Below are positions 26,036 through 35,755 of a DNA stretch of 64,000 bases, piece by piece (positions within the stretch are counted from its first letter, which is position 1; every line of letters starts with the position of its first letter). Under the pieces are notes generated by a model. The model made no database searches and was not told where the DNA came from. It saw nothing but the letters and a program-made list of their open reading frames with translations. Location: positions 1-64,000 of the forward strand of contig NZ_JAUTAJ010000004.1 in assembly GCF_030818485.1 (NCBI RefSeq), in the 5' to 3' direction. The DNA is from Pseudoroseomonas cervicalis. Its GTDB lineage: Bacteria; Pseudomonadota; Alphaproteobacteria; Acetobacterales; Acetobacteraceae. A program made the position numbers and the translations under genes.

Positions 26036-28297
26036 TCAAGCCTGGGCGGAGGCGAGGGCGGTCAGGTTGGCGATGCCGCGCGCGGTCACGCTCGGCACCA
26101 GGACGTGGATCGGCTTGTTCATGCCGAGCAGGATCGGGCCGAGCTGCAGCCCGTCCGCCGCCGCCTTCACCAGGTTGTAGGCGATGTTGGCGGAATCGAG
26201 GTTCGGCATGACCAGGAGGTTGGCCGAATCGGTCAGCCGGCTGTCATGCACCGCCTTGTCGCGGATGGCGGGGACGAGCGCCGCATCGGCATGCATCTCC
26301 CCATCCACTTCCAGATCGGGGGCGGCGGCCTGGATCAGGCGCAGCGCCTCGCGCATCTTGCGGGCCGACGGCGCCTGGGAGGCGCCGAAGGAGGAGTGCG
26401 AGAGCAGCCCGACCTTGGGCACCATGCCGAAGCCGCGCACCTGCTCGGCCGCCAGCAGCGTCATCTCGGCCACCTGCTCGGCGGTCGGGTCGACCAGCAG
26501 ATGGGTGTCGACGAAGAACAGCGTGCCGGCCGGCAGGATGACGCCGGTCAGCGCATAGACGCGGTTGACGTCGGCGCGCTTGCCGATGACGTCGAAGGCC
26601 TGGTGCCAGTGGCGCATCCACTCGCCCTGGCCGCCGACGATGGCGGCGTCCACCTGGCCGGTCTCCAGCAGCAGGGCGGCGGCGACCGTCGGGCGGGTGC
26701 GGACGAAGCGGGCGCAGGCATCGGGCGGCACGCCGCGGCGATTGACCTTGGCGCGGTACAGCTCGACCAGCGGGCCGAACACCTCCTTGTCCTGCTCGGG
26801 GTCGAGCAGGCGCACGCTCTCCTCCAGGTCCATGCGCAGGCCCATGGCCTTCACCTTGGCCTCGATGACGTGGCGGCGGCCGATCAGCACCGGCTCGGCC
26901 ATGCCGTCATCCAGCACGGACTGCACGGCGCGCAGCACGCGCTCATCCTCGCCCTCGCCGTAAGCCACGCGCTTCGGCGCCTTGCGGGCGGCGTGGATGA
27001 CCGGGCGCATCAGATCGCCCGAGCGGTAGACAAAGCGCTCCAGCGTCTCGCGATAGGCGGCGAAATCGGTGATGGGGCGGGTGGCGACGCCGGAATCCAT
27101 CGCCGCCCGCGCCACGGCCGGGGCGATCTCCAGGATCAGCCGCGGGTCGAAGGGCTTGGGGATGATGTATTCGGGGCCGAAGACCGGGGCATGGCCGCCA
27201 TAGGCCGCCGCCACCACCTCGGAGGCCTCGATGCGCGCCAGCCGGGCGATGGCCTCGACGGCGGCGACCTTCATCGCCTCGTTGATGGTGGTGGCGCCGG
27301 CATCGAGGGCGCCGCGGAAGATGAAGGGGAAGCAGAGGACGTTGTTGACCTGGTTCGGGTAGTCCGACCGGCCGGTGGCCACGATGGCGTCGGGGCGCGC
27401 GGCGCGCACCGCCTCGGGCAGGATCTCGGGCTCGGGGTTGGCCAGCGCCAGCACCAGCGGGCGCGGGGCGAGCTTGGGCAGCCATTCCGGCTTCAGCACG
27501 CGCGGCGCGGAGAGGCCGAGGAAGACATCGGCGCCGGGCAGCGCGTCCTCCAGCGTGCGCGCCTCGGTCTCGCGCGCGTAGCGGTCCTTGTAGGGGTCCA
27601 TCAGCTCGGTGCGGCCGACATAGACCACACCCTTGATGTCGGTGACGGTGATGTTCTCGCGCTTCGCGCCCATCGCCACCAGCAGGTCGAGGCAGGCCAG
27701 CGCCGCGGCGCCGCCGCCCGAGGTGACGATGCGCGCCTCGGCCAGCGTCTTGCCCTGCAGCAGCAGCCCGTTGCGCACGGCGGCGGCGACGATGATGGCG
27801 GTGCCATGCTGGTCGTCATGGAAGACCGGGATCTTCATCCGCTCGCGCAGCGTCTGCTCGATGATGAAGCACTCGGGGGCCTTGATGTCCTCGAGGTTGA
27901 TCGCGCCGAAGGAGGGTTCGAGCACCGCGACCGCGTCGATGAATTTCTGCGGGTCGCGCTCTTCCACTTCCAGATCGATGGAATCGATGCCGGCGAATTT
28001 CTTGAAGAGGACCGCCTTGCCTTCCATCACCGGCTTGGACGCCAGCGCGCCGATGGCGCCGAGGCCGAGCACGGCGGTGCCATTGGTGATGACCGCGACC
28101 ATGTTGCCGCGGGTGGTCATGTCATAGGCGGCGCGGGGGTCCTCGGCGATCGCCTCGCAGGCGGCCGCGACACCGGGCGAATAGGCCAGCGCCAGGTCGC
28201 GCTGGGTGGCCATGCGCTTGGTGGCCTCGACGCTCAGCTTCCCGGGGCGGGGCAGCCGGTGATAGTCGAGAGCGGCTTTGCGAAAATCCTCGTCCAT
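26036..28297 (-). CDS. maeB: NADP-dependent malic enzyme (MaeB type)
   Basis: A 753-residue protein. The N-terminal malic domain holds SPGVAAACEAIAEDP and the catalytic Lys/Asp region around GLGAIGALASKPVMEGKAVLFKKFAGID; the NAD(P) domain starts at [16 protein letters not shown]; and from about residue 430 a phosphotransacetylase-like domain lacks obvious catalytic use in MaeB enzymes and serves acetyl-CoA sensing. It converts malate to pyruvate, CO2 and NADPH. GGAGGTG stands upstream of ATG 28297, which beats the longer start at 28366. tRNA-Leu lies 91 bp before it on the same strand. Confidence 0.95.
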   Translation of the reverse strand: MDEDFRKAALDYHRLPRPGKLSVEATKRMATQRDLALAYSPGVAAACEAIAEDPRAAYDMTTRGNMVAVITNGTAVLGLGAIGALASKPVMEGKAVLFKKFAGIDSIDLEVEERDPQKFIDAVAVLEPSFGAINLEDIKAPECFIIEQTLRERMKIPVFHDDQHGTAIIVAAAVRNGLLLQGKTLAEARIVTSGGGAAALACLDLLVAMGAKRENITVTDIKGVVYVGRTELMDPYKDRYARETEARTLEDALPGADVFLGLSAPRVLKPEWLPKLAPRPLVLALANPEPEILPEAVRAARPDAIVATGRSDYPNQVNNVLCFPFIFRGALDAGATTINEAMKVAAVEAIARLARIEASEVVAAAYGGHAPVFGPEYIIPKPFDPRLILEIAPAVARAAMDSGVATRPITDFAAYRETLERFVYRSGDLMRPVIHAARKAPKRVAYGEGEDERVLRAVQSVLDDGMAEPVLIGRRHVIEAKVKAMGLRMDLEESVRLLDPEQDKEVFGPLVELYRAKVNRRGVPPDACARFVRTRPTVAAALLLETGQVDAAIVGGQGEWMRHWHQAFDVIGKRADVNRVYALTGVILPAGTLFFVDTHLLVDPTAEQVAEMTLLAAEQVRGFGMVPKVGLLSHSSFGASQAPSARKMREALRLIQAAAPDLEVDGEMHADAALVPAIRDKAVHDSRLTDSANLLVMPNLDSANIAYNLVKAAADGLQLGPILLGMNKPIHVLVPSVTARGIANLTALASAQA

Positions 28298-28387
28298 TGG
28301 CACCTCCGTGCCCCGGACGATGACGGAGCCGGTGGCGGGCCACAAGGGACCTGGACCGGATGGCAAGCGGGGCGATTAGGGAAAATA

Positions 28388-28470
28388 TGCGGCCAAGAAG
28401 ATTCGAACTTCCACGGGGTTGCCCCCACCAGCACCTCAAGCTGACGCGTCTACCATTCCGCCATGGCCGC
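28388..28470 (-). tRNA. tRNA-Leu (anticodon GAG)
   Basis: A full cloverleaf: acceptor GCGGCCA/TGGCCGC with discriminator A, D arm with GGTAGACGCG, anticodon stem CAGC/GCTG around loop TTGAGGT, a class II variable arm GGGGCAACCCC, and T arm GTTCGAAT. The CCA end is not encoded. It reads CUC and CUU codons. It stands between maeB and lipB. Confidence 0.93.
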
Positions 28471-28580
28471 ACAATGGTCATATCGACAGGGTCGGGCGTA
28501 TAGCCGATGCGGCCCGGCCCGGCAACGCCCCGTGGCGAAGTTCCGGTGGATATTTCGCCGGGATGTGCCATCTCCGCCGC

Positions 28581-29315
28581 ATGACGACCCAAGACCTGCC
28601 CGCCCCCGCCGACACCCCCGCCGCCGCGCCGCCGCCGGAATGGCGCGTGGCCGAGGGGCTGACCGACTACCCGGCGGCGCTGGCCGAGATGCGCGCCCGG
28701 ATCGAGGCGATCCGCGCCGGCCAGGCGGCGGAGCGGATCTGGCTGGTCGAGCACCCGCCCACCTACACCGCCGGCACCTCCTCGACGCCCGAGGGGCTGG
28801 TCGATCCGCGCTTCCCGGTGTTCCAGGCCGGGCGCGGCGGGCAATGGACCTATCACGGCCCCGGCCAGCGCACCGCCTATGTCATGCTGGACCTGAACCG
28901 GAAGCACGGGCCCGTGCCGGCGCGCGACATCCGCGCCTATGTGCACGGGCTGGAGGAATGGGTGATCCGCGCCCTCGACCGCTTCAACATCCGCGGCGAG
29001 CGGCGCGAGGGGCGCGTCGGCATCTGGGTCGCCGATGGCGGGCGGGAGGACAAGATCGCCGCCATCGGCGTGCGGGTGACGCGCTGGGTCACCTGGCATG
29101 GCATCGCCATCAATCTGGAGCCGGACCTGTCGCATTTCGCCGGCATCATCCCCTGCGGCATCCGCCAGCACGGGGTGACCAGCCTGTGGAAGCTCGGCGT
29201 CACCGCCACGATGGAGGAGCTGGACAGCGCGCTGAAGGGCGCCTGGGGCGAGGTGTTCGAGACCCCTGCGCCCGAGGAAGCGGTGGCCGAGGCGGCGCTG
29301 CGCGGCGCCGTCTGA
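28581..29315 (+). CDS. lipB: Octanoyltransferase LipB
   Basis: A 244-residue enzyme that moves octanoyl from acyl carrier protein to lipoyl domains. It has the typical [33 protein letters not shown], the active-site Lys in [10 protein letters not shown], and the catalytic Cys in [14 protein letters not shown]. There is an N-terminal Pro/Ala stretch. The start at 28581 lacks a good Shine-Dalgarno sequence; an in-frame ATG six codons upstream (28563) is possible. Divergent from tRNA-Leu; lipA is not in this window. Confidence 0.92.
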   Translation: MTTQDLPAPADTPAAAPPPEWRVAEGLTDYPAALAEMRARIEAIRAGQAAERIWLVEHPPTYTAGTSSTPEGLVDPRFPVFQAGRGGQWTYHGPGQRTAYVMLDLNRKHGPVPARDIRAYVHGLEEWVIRALDRFNIRGERREGRVGIWVADGGREDKIAAIGVRVTRWVTWHGIAINLEPDLSHFAGIIPCGIRQHGVTSLWKLGVTATMEELDSALKGAWGEVFETPAPEEAVAEAALRGAV

Positions 29316-29420
29316 CGGGCGGCTCCGGGGCAAGGCAGGGCGGTTTTCGCGGTCCCGCGAATTGCCCTCCCCCTCCACCCGTGGGATCATCCGACGAGTT
29401 GGAGGAAAGGAGAGCCGGGA

Positions 29421-30500
29421 ATGGCCGCTGCTGCCCCGCCGCGCTTTGACGCGACCGCCCTGCAGGATTCCGCCGCCGCGCTGTTCCGCGCCGCCGGTGC
29501 CCCGGCCGACAAGGCCGCGGTGATGGCCGAGGTGCTGGTCGAGTCGGATCTGATGGGCCATGTGACGCATGGCCTCGGCCTGCTGCCCAAATATCTCGAG
29601 GATATCGAGGCCGGGCGCATGGCGCTGGAGGGCGAGCCCGAGATCATCGCCGACCGCGGCGCCTGCCTGACCTGGGATGGCCGCGCCCTGCCGGGCGGCT
29701 GGCTGACCATGCGGGCGCTGGATCTCGCCATGGAGCGGGTGAAGACCCATGGCACCGTCTCCATCGCCATCGGCAACAGCCACCATATCGGGTGCCTCGC
29801 CGTCTATCCGGCGCGGGCGGCGGAGCGCGGCCTGGTCTGCCTGCTCTACAGCAGCGCCCCCGGCTCGGCGAGCGTGGCGCCCTTCGGCGCCCGGCAGGGC
29901 GTGTTCTCGCCCAACCCCTTCGCCGCCGGCTTCCCGACCGGGGAGGTGCCGGTGGTGACCGATATCAGCGCCTCCATCACCACCAACAATATGAGCCAGC
30001 GCCTGGTGCGGCGCGGCGAGCGCTTCCCGCAGCAATGGCTGCTGGAGCAGGACGGCACGCCGACCGACGACCCGGCGGCCATCACCCGTGGCGGCACCAT
30101 CCTGCCGGCGGGCGGGCTGGACCATGGCCAGAAGGGCTATGGCTGGGCGCTGGTGACCGAGGCGCTGACCCAGGGCCTGTCCGGTCATGGCCGGGTGGAC
30201 AAGCCGGCCGGCATGCTGGCCAGCGTCTTCCTGCAGGTGATCGACCCGGAGGCCTTCGCCGGGCTCGATGCCTTCACCCGCCAGACCGGCCACACCACCG
30301 CGGCCTGCCGCGCCGCAGCACCCCGCCCCGGAATGCCGCCGGTGCGGCTGCCCGGCCAGAAGGGGCTGTCGCTGCGCGAGACGGCGCTGCGCGACGGCGT
30401 CACCCTGGCCCCTGGCATCATCGAGGCGATGCAGCCTTTGGCCGAACGCCTCGGCGTCACCCTGCCGCGGCCCCTGGCGGCCGAACCCGCCACGGCCTGA
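29421..30500 (+). CDS. Malate/L-lactate/ureidoglycolate dehydrogenase family (LDH2) oxidoreductase
   Basis: A 359-residue NAD(P)-dependent enzyme of the LDH2/MDH2 fold, with SDLMGHVTHGLGLLPKYL (about 40-57), the conserved GNSHHIGCLAVYPARAA (active His), SPNPFAAGFPTG and GQKGYGWAL. The family covers malate, 2,3-diketogulonate and piperideine-carboxylate reductases, so the substrate is open. GGAGGAAAGGAG lies before the ATG. The altronate-dehydratase-type gene follows 140 bp downstream; joint sugar-acid or hydroxy-acid breakdown is likely. Confidence 0.85.
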   Translation: MAAAAPPRFDATALQDSAAALFRAAGAPADKAAVMAEVLVESDLMGHVTHGLGLLPKYLEDIEAGRMALEGEPEIIADRGACLTWDGRALPGGWLTMRALDLAMERVKTHGTVSIAIGNSHHIGCLAVYPARAAERGLVCLLYSSAPGSASVAPFGARQGVFSPNPFAAGFPTGEVPVVTDISASITTNNMSQRLVRRGERFPQQWLLEQDGTPTDDPAAITRGGTILPAGGLDHGQKGYGWALVTEALTQGLSGHGRVDKPAGMLASVFLQVIDPEAFAGLDAFTRQTGHTTAACRAAAPRPGMPPVRLPGQKGLSLRETALRDGVTLAPGIIEAMQPLAERLGVTLPRPLAAEPATA

Positions 30501-30640
30501 CACGCGACCGGCCGGCGGCGCAGACCCCCCTGCCGGGAGGGTGCCGCCGGTCCAAACACCCCTGAACAGGGGCGCCCGCCGCCGGACGTCACGGCGCCCG
30601 ACGGGCCAACCGAAAAAAAGAACGTCCAGGACCCTGCCCC

Positions 30641-32194
30641 ATGTCGCTGATCGATCTGTCCGCCAAGCGCCTGAACGGCCCCGTCATCCGCCTGCATCCG
30701 GACGACAATGTCGTGGTCGCCCGCATCCCCGTGGAGGCCGGCACGGTCATCCCGGGCGAGAACATCATCGCCCGCGAGGCGGTGCCGGCCGGCTACAAGC
30801 TGGCCACCCGCGCGCTGCGCAAGGGCGAGCCGGTGCTGAAATACAACGTCACCATCGGCTTCGCCGCCGAGGATCTGCCGGCCGGCACCATGCTGCACGG
30901 CCACAACATCGCCTTCACCGAATTCGACCGCGACTACGCCATCGGCCAGGACTACCGCCCGCTGGAAATGGTGCCGGAGGCCGAGCGCGCCACCTTCCAG
31001 GGCATTGTCCGCCCGGATGGCCAGGTGGCGACGCGCAACTTCATCGGCATCGTCTCCACCGTGAACTGCTCGGCGACCGTGGTGCAGTCCATCGCCGACC
31101 ATTTCACGGCGGAGCGGCTGGCGGAATTCCCCAATGTCGATGGCGTCGCCGCCTTCACCCACCAGACCGGCTGCGGCATGGAGCTGTCGGGCGAGCCGAT
31201 GCAGCTGCTGCGCCGCACGCTGGCCGGCTATATCCGCCACCCCAACATCCATTCCGTGCTGGTGATCGGCCTGGGCTGCGAGCGCAACCAGATCGCCGGG
31301 CTGATGGAGGAGCAGGGGCTGCAGGCCGGGCCGAAGCTGCGCCACTACAGCATGCAGGAGATGGGCGGCACCCGGAAGAGCATCGAGGCCGGCATCGCCA
31401 TGGTGCGTGAGCTGCTGGCGGACGCCAACGCCGTGACGCGCCAGACCGTGCCGGCCAGCCACATCAAGGTCGGGCTGCAATGCGGCGGCTCGGACGGCTT
31501 CTCCTCGATCACCGCCAACCCGGCGCTGGGCCACGCCATGGACATCCTGACGCGGCATGGCGGCACCGCCATCCTGTCGGAGACGCCCGAAATCTATGGC
31601 GTCGAGCACACCCTGACCCGCCGCGCCGCCAGCCAGGCGGTGGGCGAGAAGCTGATCGAGCGCATCCGCTGGTGGAAGGATGTCTACACCCCCGGCCGCG
31701 ACACGCAGATCAATGGCGTGGTCAGCCCCGGCAACCAGGCCGGCGGCCTGGCCAACATCTTCGAGAAGTCGCTGGGCTCCTCGATGAAGGGCGGCACCGG
31801 GCCGCTGATGGAGGTCTATCGCTACGCCGAGAAGGTGACGCAGCCGGGCTTCGTCTTCATGGACAGCCCGGGCTTCGACCCGGTCTCGGCCACCGGCCAG
31901 GTGGCGGGCGGGGCGAACATCATCTGCTTCACCACCGGCCGCGGCTCGATGTTCGGCTGCAAGCCGGCGCCGTCGATCAAGCTCGCCACCAACACGCCCA
32001 TGTACCGCCGGCTGGAGGAGGACATGGACATCAATTGCGGCGAGATCCTCGACGGCACCAAAAGCCTGCAGGAGATGGGGCAGGCGATCTTCGAGCAGAT
32101 CCTGCGGGTGGCCTCGGGCGAGCGCAGCAAGAGCGAGGAGCTGGGCCTCGGGCGCCATGAATTCGCGCCCTGGAATATCGGCATCACCGGCTGA
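30641..32194 (+). CDS. Altronate/galactarate dehydratase family protein (UxaA/GarD)
   Basis: A 517-residue protein. An N-terminal SAF domain (about 15-95) is followed by the large catalytic domain with RPDGQVATRNFIGIVSTVNCSATV, FTHQTGCGMELSG, GLGCERNQI, GLQCGGSDGFSS and, late, FTTGRGSMFGCKPAPSIKLATN. The conserved Cys residues bind the iron(II) or cluster needed to dehydrate sugar acids. Whether it acts on altronate, galactarate or another acid cannot be read. It is a complete full-length member, not a split uxaA. Preceded by GTCCAGGA. Confidence 0.9.
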   Translation: MSLIDLSAKRLNGPVIRLHPDDNVVVARIPVEAGTVIPGENIIAREAVPAGYKLATRALRKGEPVLKYNVTIGFAAEDLPAGTMLHGHNIAFTEFDRDYAIGQDYRPLEMVPEAERATFQGIVRPDGQVATRNFIGIVSTVNCSATVVQSIADHFTAERLAEFPNVDGVAAFTHQTGCGMELSGEPMQLLRRTLAGYIRHPNIHSVLVIGLGCERNQIAGLMEEQGLQAGPKLRHYSMQEMGGTRKSIEAGIAMVRELLADANAVTRQTVPASHIKVGLQCGGSDGFSSITANPALGHAMDILTRHGGTAILSETPEIYGVEHTLTRRAASQAVGEKLIERIRWWKDVYTPGRDTQINGVVSPGNQAGGLANIFEKSLGSSMKGGTGPLMEVYRYAEKVTQPGFVFMDSPGFDPVSATGQVAGGANIICFTTGRGSMFGCKPAPSIKLATNTPMYRRLEEDMDINCGEILDGTKSLQEMGQAIFEQILRVASGERSKSEELGLGRHEFAPWNIGITG

Positions 32195-32259
32195 GGCGGC
32201 GCGGCGCGGCGGGGAGGGGGAGCCCCTTCCCGCCGGGATATTTAAGGGCCATTGCGGGC

Positions 32260-32312
32260 TTGAGGGGGCTTTGCCCCCTCAAACTCCCCCAGCAGGGGAC
32301 AGGGTCCCCTGC
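32260..32312. terminator. Double G-run hairpin after the dehydratase gene
   Basis: 32260-32282 (arms TTGAGGGGGC / GCCCCCTCAA, loop TTT) and 32292-32312 (GCAGGGGAC / GTCCCCTGC, loop AGG). They lie between the convergent dehydratase and hydrolase genes. A third palindrome, CAAAGGCCT / AGGCCTTTG, is at 32351-32369. Confidence 0.55.
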
Positions 32313-32397
32313 ACCCGCCATCCGTTGAAGACGTCAGACAAATGGACTTCCAAAGGCCTCAGGCCTTTGCTCGCTGGCGGCATTGTCAAACAGCGCC

Positions 32398-33147
32398 TTA
32401 CAGGAACTCGGCCAGCGTCTCCGTCAACAGCGCCAGCTCCTCGGGCTCGGCCAGGCGGTGCTGGCCGGTCTTGACCAGGGTGATGCGCAGATCCCCGGTC
32501 GTCAGCGTGGCGGCGATGTCGGCGGCGGTGCCCCACGGCACCTCGGCATCGCGCATGCCCTGCAGCAGCCGCACCCGGCCAGCGAATTCCAGCGGCCGGT
32601 CCAGCACGCTCTGCCGGTCGCCATCCTCGATCAGCTTCCGGGTGATCGGCACCGGCGGGCCATAGGGGCTGTCCAGCCACAGCACGCCCTCCCGCATCAG
32701 CGTCTCGCGCTGCACATCGGAGAAGGCGGGCCACATCAGCCGCCGGGTGAAATCCGGCGCCGCGGCGATGCCGAGGAAGCCGCGCACCCGCTCGGGGAAG
32801 CGCCGCAGCATCAGCATGGAGATCCAGCCGCCCATCGAGGAGCCGACCAGCAGCAGCTCCCCCTCGGTCAGCCGCTCCAGCACGGTGGCCGCGTCACCGG
32901 CCCATTCGCCGATGCAGCCTTCCTCGAACACCCCGCCGCTCGCGCCATGGCCGGAATAGTCGAAGCGCAGGAAGGACTGGCCGCGCGCCGCGCAGGCATC
33001 GCGCAGCGCGATCGCCTTGCTCCCCTCCATGTCGGAGCGGAAGCCGGCCAGGAACACGACGGTGGGGCCGCGCCCGGGCAGCCGCGCCCAGGCCAGCTCG
33101 GTGCCATCGCCGCGATCCAGGCGGCCGGTCTCTTCCTTCAGGCTCAT
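32398..33147 (-). CDS. Alpha/beta hydrolase
   Basis: A 249-residue serine hydrolase with oxyanion-loop PTVVFLAGFRSDMEG, nucleophile elbow G-S-S-M-G (Ser about 104), and the last catalytic His in KTGQHRLAEPEE. The insertion with RFDYSGHGASGG is typical of palmitoyl-thioesterase ABHD10-like hydrolases. The ATG overlaps the FAH-family stop by four bases, so it is translated after that gene. A lactonase or esterase role in the same pathway is possible but unproven. Confidence 0.85.
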   Translation of the reverse strand: MSLKEETGRLDRGDGTELAWARLPGRGPTVVFLAGFRSDMEGSKAIALRDACAARGQSFLRFDYSGHGASGGVFEEGCIGEWAGDAATVLERLTEGELLLVGSSMGGWISMLMLRRFPERVRGFLGIAAAPDFTRRLMWPAFSDVQRETLMREGVLWLDSPYGPPVPITRKLIEDGDRQSVLDRPLEFAGRVRLLQGMRDAEVPWGTAADIAATLTTGDLRITLVKTGQHRLAEPEELALLTETLAEFL

Positions 33148-34301
33148 GCGGTCAACAATCCTCGTCTGGCAAGATTGGCCATCAGCGCGCCCAGGCCGAA
33201 GCGCCAGGGCGGGCAGGCATCGGTGCGGTCCACGACATTGGCCAGCGCGCCGAGGCGCGGGCTGGCGATGCGCACCGTATCGCCGATATGGTGGGTGAAG
33301 CCCATCCCCGCCGCGTCGCGATCCTTGGACGGCGAGAAGGGCGTGCCGAGGAAGAAGGCGGCGCCATCCGGATATTGGTGGTGCGGGTTGACCAGCTGGC
33401 CCACCAGCTCCGCCGGGTCGCGGCTGATGCTGCCGACCGCGCCGCGCTCGGAGAGCGAGAAGCCATCCGTGCCGGTGATGTCGAGGGTGATCTCGGCGCG
33501 GCGGATGTCTTCCAGGGTGAAGCCGGCATCGAACAGCCGGATCGCCGGGCCGATGGCGCAGGCGGCGTTGTTGTCCTTGGCGCGGCCGAGCAGCAGGGCG
33601 GAGCGGCCCTCGACATCGCGCAGGTTCACATCGTTGCCGAGGGCTGCGCCGAGGATCCGCCCCTCGCCATTGACCGCCAGCACCACCTCCGGCTCCGGAT
33701 TGTTCCAGGCGCTGCCGGGATGGATGCCGATGCGCGCGCCCGAGCCCACGGCGGAGAGCGGCTGGCCCTTGGTGAAGATCTCCGCATCCGGGCCGATGCC
33801 GACCTCCAGATACTGGCTCCACCAGCCGCGCGCGATCAGGTTTTCTTTCAGTCGCATCGCCTCGGGGCTGCCGGGGCGGAGCGCGGTCAGGTCCTCGCCG
33901 ATGATGGCGCGGAACTCGGCGCGCACCCCTTCGGCCTGGGTGGCGTCGCCGCGGCAGCGCTCCTCGATCACCCGCTCGATCATCGAGCGCACATAGGTCA
34001 CGCCGCAGGCCTTCAGCGCCTGCAGGTCGAAAGGCGCCAGCAGGGTGAGGGGGCCGCTGCCCGCCAGCAGCGCCTCGACCTGAAGCTCGATCGGCCGGCC
34101 GCGCTCGGCGATGGCGCCCACCGGGTCCGGCGCGTTCAGCCAGGCGCTGGCGGTGGCGAAGGCGGGGGTCATGTCGTAGACGCGGCCGCCGGCCAGCGCC
34201 AGCACCAGCGGGCCCTGCTTCCCCTCGGCGCGCAGCGCGAAATGCCCCTCGCGCCAATCCTGCGGGAGAGCGGTTGGCAATCCATCCTCGGTCCGGCTCA
34301 T
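33144..34301 (-). CDS. Fumarylacetoacetate hydrolase-family protein (AraD1-like)
   Basis: A 385-residue protein with the FAH C-terminal domain: NPEPEVVLAVNGEGRILGAALGNDVNLRDVEGR (metal-binding E-x-E and Asp) and LLLGRAKDNNAACAIGP. Members hydrolyse acylpyruvates or dehydrate 2-keto-3-deoxy sugar acids; the length and N-terminal part suit the AraD1 group linked with sugar-acid pathways, but the assignment is by resemblance only. Co-translated with the hydrolase downstream; divergent from the ABC importer genes, 122 bp away. Confidence 0.85.
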   Translation of the reverse strand: MSRTEDGLPTALPQDWREGHFALRAEGKQGPLVLALAGGRVYDMTPAFATASAWLNAPDPVGAIAERGRPIELQVEALLAGSGPLTLLAPFDLQALKACGVTYVRSMIERVIEERCRGDATQAEGVRAEFRAIIGEDLTALRPGSPEAMRLKENLIARGWWSQYLEVGIGPDAEIFTKGQPLSAVGSGARIGIHPGSAWNNPEPEVVLAVNGEGRILGAALGNDVNLRDVEGRSALLLGRAKDNNAACAIGPAIRLFDAGFTLEDIRRAEITLDITGTDGFSLSERGAVGSISRDPAELVGQLVNPHHQYPDGAAFFLGTPFSPSKDRDAAGMGFTHHIGDTVRIASPRLGALANVVDRTDACPPWRFGLGALMANLARRGLLTA

Positions 34302-34423
34302 GCGCGGCGTTCCCTTTTTCCCGGCCTCTGTCCTAGCGCCTTCCGTTCCGGCTTGCCATCCGCCGGCCGGCGGTGGAACGATAACGTCACACCCGGCGCA
34401 GTCCGGGGATGGAGGACAACGGT

Positions 34424-35755
34424 ATGGTGAAGATCTCGCGGCGCAGCGCCCTGCGCCTGGGCGCCGGCGTGCTGGCGGCGCCCGCGCTGGTCCAGCGCGT
34501 GGGTGCCCAGCAGGCCTTCGACTGGCAGCGCTTCAAGGGCGAGAAGGTCGAGGTCAGCCTGACGGCCAATCCGCGCTCCGCCCTGCTGGTGCAGCACCAG
34601 CGGGAATTCGAGGAGCTGACCGGCATCAAGGTCGGCGCCGAGCAGATCCCCGAGCAGCAGCACCGCCAGAAATTCGCCATCGAATTCGCCTCCGGCCGGC
34701 CCTCCTTCGACGTGGTCGGCATCAGCCTGCACGTCAACAAGCGCCAGGTCGGCCGCGCCCGCTGGTGCGCCGACGTCAAGCCGCTGATCCAGGACGCGTC
34801 GATGACGGCGCCGGATTTCGACTTCGGCGATTTCGGGGAAGGAGCGGTGGCCTATTCCACCCAGTCGGATGGCCGCATGGACACGCTGCCGGAATTCACC
34901 GACTACTTCATCCTCTACTACAACAAGGATCTTCTGGCGGCGAAGAACATCGCCGTGCCGAAGACCTTCGACGAGCTCTACACGGCGGCGCGCGCGCTGA
35001 CCGACCCCTCGAAGCAGCAATACGGCTTCGTCGGAAGGGGGCTGCGCAACGCCAATGTGGTGCTGTGGTCCTCCTTCCTGCTCGGCACCCGGCAGCGCGA
35101 CACGGTCAGCGCCGAGATGAAGCTGCTGACCGACACGCCGGACGCGATCTGGGCCACCGAGATGTACCAGAAGCTGATGCGCGATTGCGCGCCGCCCGGC
35201 AATGTCGGCTTCAACTGGAATGAGTGCCAGACCACCTTCATGCAGGGCCGCGCCGCCTTCTGGATCGATGGCGTGGGCTTCGCCGCGCCGCTCGAGGACC
35301 GCACCCGCTCGCGCGTCGCCGGCAAGGTAGGCTATGCGGTGGTGCCGGCGGGTCCCGCGCATCATCATTGCTGCCTGTTCGGCACCGGCTTCGGCATCAG
35401 CGAGCAGAGCCGCCGCCGCGGCGCCGCCTGGCTCTATGTGCAATGGGCGACGGGCAAGCAGAACCAGCTGCGCTACCTGACCAGCGGCGCCGGCGCGCCG
35501 GCCCGCAGCAGCCCCTTCCGCAACGAGGAGGCGATCGCCTCCAGCCGCTTCCCGCGCGAATTCTTCACCACTCTGATCGAGAGCGCGCGCATCGCCCGCC
35601 CCGGCCTGCCGGAGATCGTGCCGGTCACCGAGTTCCGCGACACAATCGGCACCGCGCTCACCAACACCATCGGCGGCGCCGACCCGGCCACCGAGCTGAA
35701 GCGCGCCACCGACGCCTTCCGCCCGGTGCTGGAGCAGTCGGAGCGCGCCACCTGA
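34424..35755 (+). CDS. ABC transporter substrate-binding protein (family 1)
   Basis: A 443-residue periplasmic protein with a Tat-type signal (SRRSALRLGAGVLAAPALVQRVGA). The mature part shows FEELTGIKVGAEQIPEQQHRQK, YFILYYNKDLLAAKN and FMQGRAAFWIDG, as in sugar or polyol binding proteins of the MalE/UgpB type. GGAGG precedes ATG 34424. The last base of its stop is the first base of the next gene's ATG (TGATG), giving tight coupling. Confidence 0.9.
   Translation: MVKISRRSALRLGAGVLAAPALVQRVGAQQAFDWQRFKGEKVEVSLTANPRSALLVQHQREFEELTGIKVGAEQIPEQQHRQKFAIEFASGRPSFDVVGISLHVNKRQVGRARWCADVKPLIQDASMTAPDFDFGDFGEGAVAYSTQSDGRMDTLPEFTDYFILYYNKDLLAAKNIAVPKTFDELYTAARALTDPSKQQYGFVGRGLRNANVVLWSSFLLGTRQRDTVSAEMKLLTDTPDAIWATEMYQKLMRDCAPPGNVGFNWNECQTTFMQGRAAFWIDGVGFAAPLEDRTRSRVAGKVGYAVVPAGPAHHHCCLFGTGFGISEQSRRRGAAWLYVQWATGKQNQLRYLTSGAGAPARSSPFRNEEAIASSRFPREFFTTLIESARIARPGLPEIVPVTEFRDTIGTALTNTIGGADPATELKRATDAFRPVLEQSERAT

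Noticed and set aside
24692..28444. A 1250-codon plus-strand open frame
   Set aside because: It crosses three clear minus-strand genes including maeB; it looks like random GC-rich antisense translation.
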